Positions 1 to 14,774 of a stretch of DNA of 64,000 bases are shown here, piece by piece. A program made the position numbers and the translations under genes. Under the pieces are notes generated by a model that worked only from the letters and a program-made list of their open reading frames with translations, was not told the origin of the DNA and did no database searches. This DNA is from Homarus americanus (lineage: Eukaryota; Arthropoda; Malacostraca; Decapoda; Nephropidae): assembly GCF_018991925.1 (NCBI RefSeq), contig NW_024726283.1, positions 1 through 64,000 of the forward strand. The letters are read 5' to 3'. Each line of letters begins with the position of its first letter. Within the stretch, counting starts at the first letter, position 1.

Positions 1-178
1 CATACCAAATTTTTTGAGCATAATATTCTGACCCAATTCGAATTTGCAATCCTTAATACATATGGTTTGATGAGTTGATGAAGTAGTCTTCCGAAGAACG
101 AGCAGTGAAATGTTATCAGGAATCTATGAGGAACTCTAATGTAATCATCAACTGGGACCTTTGTAAGTTTTAAATTAA

Positions 179-700
<522 letters not shown>

Positions 701-730
701 TAAGTCCACGTAGTAAGTAAGTGGGTCTAG

Positions 731-735
<5 letters not shown>

Positions 736-773
<38 letters not shown>
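736..773. repeat. (TA)n microsatellite, short
   Basis: About 19 TA units between the MITE fragment to the left and the damaged 1.5 kb TIR element that starts near 783. Confidence 0.95.
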
Positions 774-777
<4 letters not shown>

Positions 778-782
778 CTCAA

Positions 783-2285
783 GTCCGGCAACCTCGACCT
801 GACAGGTGCCGGACCATGGAAATTCCTTTTCCTGGATAGATAGTGACTTGTGCTTATGCCTGGAAGCACTAGCACCACTTTCTCTGCATCATGTCTTTGA
901 AGACATATTGAAGGGTTAAATATAACCTAGACTGACTTGTTGGACTTATAGATATAGTATTTAAGGTTTATACCGAAGTTTATTAATGTAGTTGTATAAT
1001 TAGAAATTGGGCCATGTGTTCAGTGACTCATTAAGTTATGCTCTCACACTGTATCCATTCTTATTATTTATTACTTTCACTGTACTGTATCCATTTCATT
1101 ATTATTACTTTACTGTACTGTATTTCATTGTAGATTTTATTAAAAAAATTTTTTTTTTTTTTTACTATATGGACTGCATATCGGACTTGACCTGTTTCCT
1201 AACCCGTGTAAGTCGGGTTTAGGTATAGTAGCTTCTCAAATTTCGCGAGTTTTTAATTCTTAACATATTTTATTGGAACACAAAAAAATAAATAAATAAA
1301 AATTTTGACGGCGGAAACTTGAATTTCGACGGGTTTGAACAGCCCGCCAACGTGCAGACGACGTGCATAATCGTGTAAACAGCGTCATTTCTCTTATGTA
1401 CAAAAGATTCATTATTGTTTATTACTGAATGTCTTTTTTATTGAATTAATGTTTATGTGTGCAAAATGAGCAATACAATTCATTAATAATACGTAGAATA
1501 TTAAAACACATGCGGAAATGACACAGCATTGTATTCGTTGATTACAAAACCAGTGACTGACTGGTTCTACATATAAAACTGAAGAAAATATGACCTTGGT
1601 TGTAGCTGTAGTAAAATTAATATGGTTGTTTTAAGTAATGTTATTTAATGTTAATAAATGGAACAATAGAAGTAGCTAACGATAATGGTAAAGAAAAAAG
1701 AGAGATCGCTTATGTAAGTGCGCACACGTGAAAACATATCATCATTACTTTACATAAGAATATGAAAGCAACACTTATTTACTGTTCATATATATTTTAA
1801 TTAATGTTTCTGAATTTGTTTTTATTGAATTAATGTACGTGTGTGCAAAATTAACAATGCAATTAATTAATAATACGTGGAATATTAGAGGAGACGAGAC
1901 GGCTGCCGGCATTGTTTATGTTAAAGCTTACGAAACCAGTGACTGATTGGTTCTACATATAAAACTGAAGAAAATAAGACCCTGAGTTTAGCTGTAGTAA
2001 AATTAATGTAAAAAAATGAATATGGTTGCTTGAAGTACCTGTAATGTTATTTAATGTTCATAAATAGAACAATATAAGTAGCTAACCATTAATGGCAAAA
2101 AAAAAAGTGAGACTGCTCGTATGTAAGTGCGCACATGTGAAAATATATCGTCATTACTCTACATAAGAATATGAAAGCAACACTTATTTACTGCTCATAT
2201 ATATTGAAGGGTTAAATGTTGTACTCTGTATAGACAAGCAGAGAGAGAGAGAGAGAGCAGCCGAACTGCCGGATGTAAACAAACC
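783..2285 (+). mobile_element. 1.5 kb TIR element (CAGGTTGTACCTCTCTAGTC type), copy 1, damaged and interrupted
   Basis: It matches the complete copies at 46505-48023 and 60335-61792: agtccggcaacctcg at the left, then ccggaccatggaaatt, and from about 1224 onward the whole interior. The outermost left terminus is missing and the right terminus is replaced near 2285. About 300 bp of a different MITE (about 918-1223) interrupts it after gaagggttaaat. The interior consists of two diverged tandem halves. No coding capacity. Confidence 0.85.
918..1223 (-). mobile_element. MITE insertion inside the 1.5 kb TIR element, inverted relative to 389-700
   Basis: Reverse-complement match to 389-700 (gtatccattcttattattt, gtagattttattaaaa, and the gacctg/cggactt terminus around 1180-1215). 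It splits the host element between gaagggttaaat and atagtagcttctc, as shown by comparison with uninterrupted copies. Confidence 0.7.
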
Positions 2286-2393
2286 TTAATTTCCTGCGGC
2301 TTTAATCCCATATGCTATGTTATTCACTTTACACGTTTCTCACTTTCCGCGGTACCCTCCGGGTTACATTAACCACGTAAAGTGAGGGTTAAC

Positions 2394-2405
<12 letters not shown>

Positions 2406-2490
<85 letters not shown>
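2406..2490. repeat. (TA)n microsatellite, 85 bp
   Basis: Pure TA tract preceded by a short GT run. Confidence 0.97.
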
Positions 2491-2492
<2 letters not shown>

Positions 2493-2608
2493 TAAATCCT
2501 CAATGAAAACGTGGATAAGATAAATCTGATAAAAATCACGGGAGAAAATGGAAACAGCAGTACCTTAGCTTTTCGTCTTGAATAAAGCGAAAGCTGAAGC
2601 TATCAAGA

Positions 2609-2628
2609 TATATATATATATATATATA
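2609..2628. repeat. (TA)n microsatellite, 20 bp
   Basis: Short TA tract between the 2406-2490 tract and the hairpin at 2670-2761. Confidence 0.9.
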
Positions 2629-2669
2629 CACAAATAAATCTACTGTAGAGTCTGTGATTAGGTATATCT

Positions 2670-2761
2670 GATAACCACAAGTAAAGAAAACACGAAGTTC
2701 CCAGCGCTTTCGTGTAATTCACATCTTGGGAACCGTGTTTTCTTCTTTCCTTGTAGTTATC
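2670..2761. repeat. Hairpin: about 34 bp inverted repeat with a 23 nt loop
   Basis: Arms are 2670-2703 (gataaccacaagtaaag...ttccca) and 2727-2761 (tgggaacc...ttgtagttatc). They pair almost throughout with two or three mismatches or small indels. The hairpin lies between TA tracts. It could be a small foldback element or simply a replication-generated inverted repeat. Confidence 0.8.

Positions 2762-2765
<4 letters not shown>

Positions 2766-2830
<65 letters not shown>
2766..2830. repeat. (TA)n microsatellite, 65 bp
   Basis: Pure TA tract that ends exactly where a Tigger-type terminus (ttcaaccctcactacgcgg) begins. Confidence 0.97.
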
Positions 2831-4871
<2,041 letters not shown>

Positions 4872-4877
4872 TACATA

Positions 4878-6399
4878 CAGTTTTTACCTCTTGGTTTTCA
4901 CTGCTTGCGTTTACATGTCTGGCGTGCCTTGCCAAAGCTGAACTTTCACTTAGCAGTTTTTCCACATACGCCTGGTGAGTGTCGAGACGCTATTTTAGAT
5001 TGCCCCACCCGCCACCCTGCCTGACTGCCTGTTTTAGCTCATAAAATTCATACAAATTACCAGGCTAGAATATAATTTACATTGCTGGAATTTATAATTT
5101 TGGTGATCATTTTGAATATAAACATCATATATTTTGCTTTAAACTTACAATTTGTAGATAAAAATTTTTCTCTAGGTAACTAGGTATCTTTTGTGCAAAA
5201 TATATGACATTTATATTCAAAATATTCCTGAGTCTTACAAGGAATCCAGCAATGTCAATTATATTATCCTAACTTTAGTTTGAGGTATAATTTATTAAAA
5301 TTTGGTGGTTATCCACATCTCCTTGGGAGTTTGGTGGGGGTGGGGAGGAGGGACCGACCGACCATCTGTTACCCTGTGAAGAATTATTATTTTTTTATTA
5401 ACTGAAGATATTTGTTTTAGCTCATAAAATTCATACAAATTACCGGTCAGAATATAATTTACATTGCTGGAATTCTTATAATTTGGTGATCATTTTGAAT
5501 ATAAACTTCATAGATTTTGCTTTAAACTTATAATTTTAGATAAAATTTTTCTCTGGTAACTATAGTATCTTTTGTGCAAAATATATGACATTTATATTCA
5601 AAATATTCCTGGTCTTACAAGAATCCAGCAATGTCAATTATATTATCCTAACTTTAATCTGAGTATTATTTAATACTAAATGTTAAAAACTCTGGAAGGG
5701 AGATTGGTGGGGAGGGTTGGGACTGACCTGAGGTTGGAAGAGAGGCAAGGTGGGGTACTTTGATTGACAGATAGTGTTGTGAAGATTATTATTTTTTATT
5801 AACTGAAGATATTTGTTTTAGCTCATAAAATTTATTACGGTCAGAATATAATTTACATTGTGGAATTCTTATAATTTGGTGATCATTTTGAATATAAACA
5901 TCATATATTTTGCTTTAAACTTACAATTTTTAGATAAAATTTTACTAGGTAACTATGTTATCTTTTGTGCAAAATATATGACATTTATATTCAAAATATT
6001 CCTGGTTTACATGAGAATCCAGCAATGTCAATTATATTTTCCTAACAGTTTGAGGTTATCCCACACATCTCCTTGGGACGGTTGGTGGGGGGGTGGGGGA
6101 GGGACCGGCCCGACCATCTGATAACCGGCTGTGTAGTGTGAGAGGGGAGTTGAGTCCATTATTTGAATGAACATTAACTTTGCGACTGTATTTCTCTATT
6201 TCTCTTAAGTATTAATTGTGTGCATGTACCATCATAAAATTAAGATGTTATTTTTACTAACATAGGTATGTGCCTTCAAAAGTGGAGTTTGGGGGTCGGG
6301 CGGTTTCTATTGGAATTAATCCCATATGTTCTGTTGTTCATTGCTGAGATTTCATAGCAGGACCCTCTGGGTTCAAATGGCGTAGTGGGGTACTAACTG
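4878..6399. mobile_element. 1.5 kb non-autonomous Tigger-type element with three hairpin units
   Basis: Termini cagtttttacc... and ...ggggtactaactg are decayed versions of the pair seen in 51985-53604. The interior carries three hairpin units (about 5065-5280, 5450-5660, 5845-6060) with G-rich spacers at about 5325-5355, 5695-5725 and 6075-6110. No reading frame of note. TA tracts flank both ends. Confidence 0.85.
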
Positions 6400-6414
6400 T
6401 ATATATATATATAT
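6400..6414. repeat. (TA)n, short
   Basis: A 15 bp TA run shared by two element ends. Confidence 0.9.
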
Positions 6415-6780
6415 ACACCTAGACCCCGACTTACGACGGGGTTAGGACTCAAATCCAGGTCGTAAGTCCGATATGGTCGTAAGTCCGATATAGATAAAAA
6501 TAAAATAAAAATTTTCAAAAAAAAAATTCAAAAATTTTTTTTTAATTTTTTAAAAATCTACAATGAAATACAGTACACTAAACGTAAAAAATAATGAGGA
6601 ATGGATACAGTACAGTAAAGTAATAAATAATGAGGAATGGATACAGTGTGACTGAGCACTTACCTTAAATGTAGTCAGCTGAATGCACAGGGCCCCCATA
6701 ATTTTTCTATTTACAGGATACATGGAGACTATATTAATTGGAAGAAGCAGAAGAGGAGACAGGGCTGGGTGGGTCATCAA
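6415..6780. mobile_element. MITE fragment, CCCGACTTACGACGGGG terminus
   Basis: It starts ccccgacttacgacggggtt, a good match to the 44707-45017 terminus, and continues with the caatgaaatacagtac and ggatacagtgtgactg interior shared with 389-700. The other end could not be placed. From about 6780 to 7270 I see unassigned DNA with no gene. Confidence 0.7.
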
Positions 6781-7269
6781 TGTAAGCTTCCTTCAGACAG
6801 GTTTATGTACTGTGGTAACTTGCTGGTGGTTGGCGTGGTGGGTTTCGTGCTGCCTTCATCAAGCTGCATTCATCACACTGCTTTCATCATGCTGGTTCTT
6901 CTCTGCTCGTATGTACTGTGGTTGACGTCCGGCTGGCCATGGGTGGTACTGTGAGTGACATTTGACAGAGAAACAATCCTAAAGGGGTGATGGATTAGTT
7001 GGAAGTGCATTCGCAAAAAAAAGTTTACTTTATACGTTACGTCAATGTTTGGCAACTATCATTTCCGTCACGACAATGTTCTCATCAGGCTGGGTCGGGG
7101 AGTGAAGCTCTTCGCACTACACTGAATATCATTTATCACTGCGTGTCAAAGAGTACATCACAAATCATAATAGCATAAAAATACACTGAGTGAAGCTCTG
7201 CATTCATCGCAATATTACTTTATATCAACCATCATCATCAACACACAGCTCACGGGACAAAAGACGGGG

Positions 7270-7530
7270 AATCAGTGTGGTCAAGCGAGGCGGGGCAGGT
7301 CAGAAGGACGTGAGGTCACCCGAGCGGGGTGGGGCAGCACTGGGCGAGGCGAGGCTGGCCAGGCCCAGCCAGGCTGGTGTGTTGCGGGTGAGGTGGGGAG
7401 GAGCCGAGGCGTGGTTGATCGGGCCAGGCCGAGGCTTCGCGGGGCGGGGAGGGGCACGGAACGGAGGGGCGGGGCAGGGCGGGGCAGGGATGGGAGGAAG
7501 GGTAAGGAGGGTGAGGTAAGGATTAGGACA
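7270..7530. other. GC-rich, CpG-containing purine-rich block
   Basis: G-rich on the plus strand (repeated ggggcgggg, ggggcaggg and cgaggc motifs), in sharp contrast to the AT-rich surroundings. Reading frames on both strands across it are low-complexity Arg/Gly or Pro/Ser and are not credible proteins. It could belong to the internal region of the putative minus-strand LTR element at 7891-8738, or be an isolated CpG-rich spot. Confidence 0.6.
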
Positions 7531-7880
7531 GGGAGGAGGATGTAGGTTAAAAGACATGTTAAGTTATAACAGTTAGTACAGACACCGCTTTCATCACTGA
7601 AACACAATGGCTACATTTAACACTGACCAACAATCAAACTGCACTTGGGCTACTGAGAATGCCACAGATAGCGGGTGACACTGAGAAATTACGTTAAGCA
7701 CTGAACATATTTCTATTAAAAATTCGCGCATACCACCACAAGAGACATTTACTTGAGCTGTAACGGAGACACACTAGGACACTTTTCACGCTACTACGCA
7801 GGAACTTCTTATCACGCACTTTTGAACTAACGAGCCAGGTGTTATGGCTAACCGAGGGAAGGCGTGAGTTACGTTAAGTT

Positions 7881-7889
7881 CGCTGGCAC
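7881..7889 (-). promoter_or_regulatory. Possible tRNA primer-binding site
   Basis: Minus-strand TGGTGCCAG starts one base after the CATTACA end of the putative LTR. TGG at this point is expected from pairing with a tRNA CCA end. The tRNA identity is not determined. Confidence 0.35.
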
Positions 7890-7890
7890 C

Positions 7891-8738
7891 ATTGTAATGA
7901 GACAAAGACACAAGGAGAGGAAGAATATATATAAGTAGGAAGTATAGAGAGTAGGAATGTAAAGATAGGAAACTTGGTAGCGTGGCCTGGATGTTATTTG
8001 CACAGCGTCACTACGCTTATCTTATCTCGTATGTCAATACACGTATATCACTTCTTAAAGGGACAACTTGTTAAACACCTCTTCGATACAACTATTTATT
8101 AATTCACTCAATGACATGGACACATTAATATCACTATTATATCGGGGTACTAACACATTATGCTTTACGTTACTTGACACTGACTCTCGGACACACCTGA
8201 ATGAATACACTTCCCACAGTAGGTAACTCACCCTAGGACGTTCTGACAAGACTCACGTGTACCCTGACGTAGGCCCAGTGGGTGCTGGCTGGGCTGCCTC
8301 CTATGGGAGAATCTGCTTAGCTGGTGATGCTGTGGTCTGGTCGGGAGGTCTCCCTCCCGACCTGGGGAGGGGACGTGCGTGACTCTGCTTAGTGAACCGA
8401 GAGACGACCCGAACGGGAGAGAGATGACAGCAACCAGAATGATAATCGTAATGGACTGTCGAATAGGAATCTCGAATGCCCGTGGACGGGACTGTAGGGC
8501 CTTTATATGGGGTCGGCCCAGCCGGCTTCTGACCTCTAACAATTAACACTAAACTGGTTTGATCTGGTGGTGTGTGCAGGTGTGGTCCTGGCCAGGTGTC
8601 TTGGCTAGGTGCGGGTGTAGGTCACCGGCTCACGTCATTAGCGGGCGAGGTCAAGTCCCTTGGGTCGACCTGAGGTGTGTCAACCCGGAATGTGGTGGTG
8701 CCACGAGGTCTGTGGTGTACTTGCTGTTATATGTGACA
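7891..8738 (-). mobile_element. Putative long terminal repeat, minus strand
   Basis: Read on the minus strand, a TG start (TGTCACATATAAC at 8738, or possibly TGTTAATTG near 8546) is followed by a TATA box (CATATAAAGG, about 8500-8510) and ends CATTACA at 7891. One base further is a primer-binding-like TGGTGCCAG (7881-7889). That layout is typical of an LTR with its tRNA primer site. No gag or pol is visible leftward and no second LTR was found, so this is a partial or solo copy. Confidence 0.45.
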
Positions 8739-8777
8739 TAATTCTGGGCTGTAAGCTTTGGTCTGACAATCAATCAT

Positions 8778-10662
<1,885 letters not shown>

Positions 10663-10732
<70 letters not shown>
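10663..10732. repeat. (TA)n microsatellite, 70 bp
   Basis: The tract joins the ATACTG end of one element to the CAGTGAG start of the next. Confidence 0.97.
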
Positions 10733-10733
<1 letters not shown>

Positions 10734-10736
<3 letters not shown>

Positions 10737-11265
10737 TGAGTTCTGCTATAACGCGTGTTTTGATAACGCGAATTTGCTCTAACGCGATTTATGAATTCGG
10801 AACAATATTTGTATAACGCGATCGCTTGTTTGCTATAACGCGATTTTTGCTTACTATTTCTCCAATTTTGTGGTATTAACTGTGAATATGGTAAAGAAGA
10901 ATATCTCCAAAAAGCATTCTGATGATAGAATTCCCGGTGATTATCGTAAAAGAAAGGATATAACACTTGAAGAGAAGCTTGATGTTATCAAACTCAAAAT
11001 CACCCTTCTCCCCCATCAAGTTACATTCATATTTTTTCAAGGTAAAGTGTTAAATTTACTGTATGATTTCATTATTAGATATGAATGTAACATTTATTTA
11101 GACTGTGCTATCCTTTGTGTTAGGCTAACTACTAAATTTTTTCGATTTCGAGTAAACTGCACCTAACCCTATTTTCTCCATAAGCCCTGTTATTTCTATT
11201 ACGCGATTTTCTATAACACGATATTTTACAAGAACACAATTATCACGTTATAGCAGAACTACCTG
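10734..11265 (+). mobile_element. 532 bp MITE (CAGTGAGTTCTGCTATAACG) with transposase start
   Basis: The inverted termini are cagtgagttctgctataacg and cgttatagcagaactacctg, with TA on both outer sides. Subterminal DNA repeats the motif ataacgcgat several times, as expected of transposase-binding repeats. The first part of a Tigger-type coding sequence is retained inside. Confidence 0.88.
10888..11000 (+). pseudogene. Tigger/CENP-B-type transposase N-terminus, truncated
   Basis: From the ATG at 10888 the frame reads a basic leader and then RKRKDITLEEKLDVIK, the opening of the Psq/CENP-B-like helix-turn-helix of Tigger and Jerky proteins. The similarity then stops and the frame continues as unrelated sequence. 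No second DNA-binding domain and no DDE catalytic domain remain. This is the 5' end of a parent transposase kept after an internal deletion. Confidence 0.7.
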
Positions 11266-11273
11266 TATGTATG

Positions 11274-11421
<148 letters not shown>

Positions 11422-12043
11422 GCTCGGTTTGAACCAATTGTCAGTGTTGGAAGTTAGCTTAAATAACAGTCTGTAGACTTGATGGATGAATAATGAGTTT
11501 CCTTGTCTCAACTCTATGAAACGACTGCTTTATTCCAATGTTAAACGGGTTGGTTCACATATTTTATATTGGGCTTTAGTAAGGAAACCCAATAGAAGTT
11601 TCTTGTTTTATTAGAAAAGTATCATGTATATAATTCTTGAGTGTAGATCAACCGTAAGTTCCACTATTTATGAGTGTGATGAGAAAGGGACCTCGTTTAT
11701 GTATATAAACGTGAATCAACGTCCGTTCGATATTAGTTGGTGTGAGTGACTGACTAAAGGCGTCACCTTGGTACGCGCTTACATAGATGCTGACATATGG
11801 GCTTCTCCCTCTTGGGAAAGCTACCGTTCACGTGTTCAGTTCATGTCCTCATAGATAGTGGAAAATTATAGGGGGTGAATCTGAATATAAATCAGATGTA
11901 AATAACCCATTTATATAATACTTCTGTTGATGAGACAGGGGCCATTACATCTACTAGTTGACTTTTTCAAGAAGAGTTTGATTTTTTAAGCTAACCCCAA
12001 GATTTGTATGAACTCCATAAGTTAAACATGAAATATGTTTCAG

Positions 12044-12239
12044 GTTCAGCTATGGCTACAGCAATTCAAAGAGGCCCTCTGAAGAATATCGGAACTATGT
12101 TTATGCAACTGCATATTATGCATCATATACTAAGGATCCAAGGCTGTATGTAGTAATCCCCAGTGGCGTGACTGTGTTGGTTTCTGGCGTCATGGTTCTG
12201 GCTGGCATCTGCTCAAGGAAAATCTTTGCGACCTCAGTT
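12044..12239 (+). CDS. Host gene exon A: membrane protein (partial)
   Basis: The acceptor is tgtttcag at 12043 and the donor gtaagt at 12240. The first base completes the preceding codon, then 65 codons stay open. The peptide starts FSYGYSNSKRPSEEYRN, is rich in aromatic residues, and then has a hydrophobic segment (VIPSGVTVLVSGVMVLAGIC) followed by SRK, which fits a membrane helix with a positive inside. It joins exon B in phase 0. No start codon is obvious, so earlier exons should lie to the left. I do not recognise the family. The exon call rests on splice borders, frame continuity and composition. Confidence 0.75.
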
Positions 12240-12319
12240 GTAAGTATATTATAGAAAACGTTTATAGTTATTTTGCCTTCTGTTTCTGCTTCCTGCAAGG
12301 CTTTGGGGATATTGAAGTG

Positions 12320-12575
12320 GTCAGGAGCACGGCAGTTGAATGATATATAGGACTCGCCTACTGTTCCAGGGGTCGGTGGTTCAATTCCTGGGCGCTCTTA
12401 GTTCACCCAGCTGTAAATGGATATCTAAGTTGCAACTTGGAGAGGTGAAGGCAGTCAAGAGCAGTAAGGCCATGCTGCCTCCTTGTGTACCAAAGGCTCG
12501 GTGTACAGTGTGCTGTAACCACACTGTCCCTAAGGGGCAGTTATGCCTATGGGACTCACATTCACGTTTTTTTTT
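12320..12575 (+). mobile_element. tRNA-derived SINE
   Basis: A tRNA-like head contains actcgcctactgttccag and a good RNA polymerase III B box, ggttcaattcc (12378-12388), followed by gggcgc. The body continues cacccagctgtaaatgg, and the copy ends in a T-run (12567-12575). The acceptor stem is too decayed for a working tRNA gene. It lies about 80 bp after exon A in the same orientation. The composition resembles SINEs common in decapod genomes (from general knowledge, not a search). Confidence 0.75.
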
Positions 12576-13430
12576 CACCATCAGTCATTTTCTTAAAGTT
12601 CCTTATATTAATTAAAGATTTACTGTAGTAGGAAAGAGATACTTTTGCTTTAGAGAATACAGTAGTATCTCCATATCATTTCTTAAACCAGAAGGTTTGA
12701 ATGACTTTTACATTGTAACCATACATTGATTAACTTTGTATAGGAAGCATGTCTCAGGTGTTGACTCCCTCTAGCCATTGGGCACCAGGTTGTTTGACTG
12801 GGATATAAAAAATGAATAAATTTGAAAATGCAGTTATCCATTACCTTCACAGTGTTTTCCAGGATTTAGTTGGATTGCTCCCTTTGTGGGTAGAAGCTGA
12901 GCATGGAATTGGAAGGTGACTGATACCACCTACCTTTCTTTTCTAGCAGCTTTTAGTTCTTCAGTATACTGTACAGAATTGCTTGAGCCCATTTTATGTG
13001 TGGTTATAAATGGTGAATTGATCCTTAGATCTCATTTGAGCAGCTTGACATCCCTTTGTCTTTCCCGTAGGGGACTGACCTCCTCTAGAATATAGAAGCT
13101 ATATATTTTTAGTGTAAAGTATACAGTATTTACTTTATACAGTATATGTATTTTATCCATACACTGTAGTTGGTACAATATATTTAAATAGAAAATCCTT
13201 TTTAAGTGAATATGACGTGTCATGACTTAAATTGTTACTATGCCGTATGTATTATATACAACCAAGCAATCAATCACTCCTCCCATTGAGGTACTACGGT
13301 GAGCCAGATCTGATGTGCGGGTCTTTATAGATGATATTGAAGAGATGCAGATTACAGTGTACATGTTTATGTTTGGCCACAAAATCTCTTCCACCTCCTT
13401 CCTTTTAAGGGCGCCTCCAGTTCAGTGAAC

Positions 13431-13900
13431 CCTTGAAGATTTGGACCCGGTAAATCCGGATATCGGAAGATTCAGAAAAAATTTGTTGGTTCTGGGGGCT
13501 AAGAAGCATTCCCAAAACAGAGCAAAGATCATCTTAGGCCCATGTAACTAAGATGTCAGCTTGTGAGACATGGGTCCCCGAGGCAGGAAGCATAATCAGA
13601 GTTGTCAATTATTGTTCGTAGGAATATTATTTCATTCACTCTAGTAATGATACAATGTTTCTTATTATGTTATCGCAGGTAAATGCGTGGTTTATATGAT
13701 TTGTTTATCACTGTGCCTGTCACCATTTTCAAATTTGACAACAAGATAATTTATGTATTTCTTCTATACGTACTGTACTGTATTTCGACCATACGCCTGG
13801 CAACCCCCCTTTAGTCCGGTTCTTCGGGGGTGTAGCCATTTCCGGTTACCTGAGCCTGACTAATGAGAGGTAACTTAGTAGCTACATATAAAATTCTTCA
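13431..13900 (+). repeat. Dispersed repeat shared with 39029-39425
   Basis: The segment ggaatattatttcattcact through cattttcaaatt and the catacgcctggcaac block recur at 39180-39420 with scattered differences. Outer parts (cagtgaacccttgaagattt, tagtccggttcttcggggg) look like decayed TIR ends. No coding content. Flanking 12576-13430 and 13900-14247 hold nothing I can name. Confidence 0.65.
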
Positions 13901-14260
13901 TGGGTTAAGTTTGCAAAACCCAAATGGCCTTTTCTCCATTTAATTTGAAGAATAAACTGTTCACACTCATCAAGGATATCACACTAATTAACAATGTAAG
14001 CTGCGAGTGTTATGGAAGGACGGAAGCTTGTCTGAGATAAGCTTTTATGTCTCTCGTCCATCTGTTGTGAGTATTGAGTGGTAACTGGGTGTAAGTCTGC
14101 TCAAGGGACCTGAGTTAATATCCCTAGAGACATTACGTTGCCAGTGGAAAATTACTGATCACATGATGCATATATGACACTGACTGTTCATGGAAAATTA
14201 CAGGGGTGATGGAATTATATAAGACTGATGTATTTACCTATACTGTACAGTGGTCCCTCA

Positions 14261-14766
14261 GTTAACGAGCAAAATCCATTCCAGCAGGTTGCTCGTTAAC
14301 CGAAAATCTCGTTAACCGAAACCATTGTTTCAATGGGTTTTTGGGTAATTGGTTCCAGCTCACCGAAAATTGCCTAAATTCAAAATTTTTTTTAGAAATT
14401 GACACTTACCTTGAGGTGTGTATGTAGAAGGCTCCTGGATGATGATGCTGATATGAATTTGAAGTGGGAGGTGGAGGAGGAGAAGGGAGAAGAGAAGGAA
14501 GTGGAGGTGGAGGTTAACGAGCAAAATCCATTCCAGCAGGTTGCTCGTTAACCGAAAATCTCGTTAACCGAAACCATTGTTTCAATGGGTTTTTGGGTAA
14601 TTGGTTCCAGCTCACCGAAAATTGCCTAAATTCAAAATTTTTTTTAGAAATTGACACTTACCTTGAGGTGTGTATGTAGAAGGCTCCTGGATGATGATGC
14701 TGATATGAATTTGAAGTGGGAGGTGGAGGAGGAGAAGGGAGAAGAGAAGGAAGTGGAGGTGGAGGA
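14261..14766. repeat. 252 bp tandem duplication at the Tigger left end
   Basis: gttaacgagcaaaatccatt at 14261 starts again at 14513, and the two copies are virtually identical through ggaagtggaggtggagg. The duplicated block contains the inner TIR and the 3' flank of the transposase gene, so it is a recent event within the element. Confidence 0.95.
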
Positions 14767-14774
14767 GAAGCATT

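Noticed and set aside
7190..7607. Gly/Arg-rich and Pro-rich frames of about 100 codons on both strands
   Set aside because: They arise from the GC-rich low-complexity block and have no protein-like pattern.
12320..12400. A tRNA gene suggested by the B box
   Set aside because: The acceptor stem and A box are decayed and a SINE body and T-run follow, so it is a SINE head.
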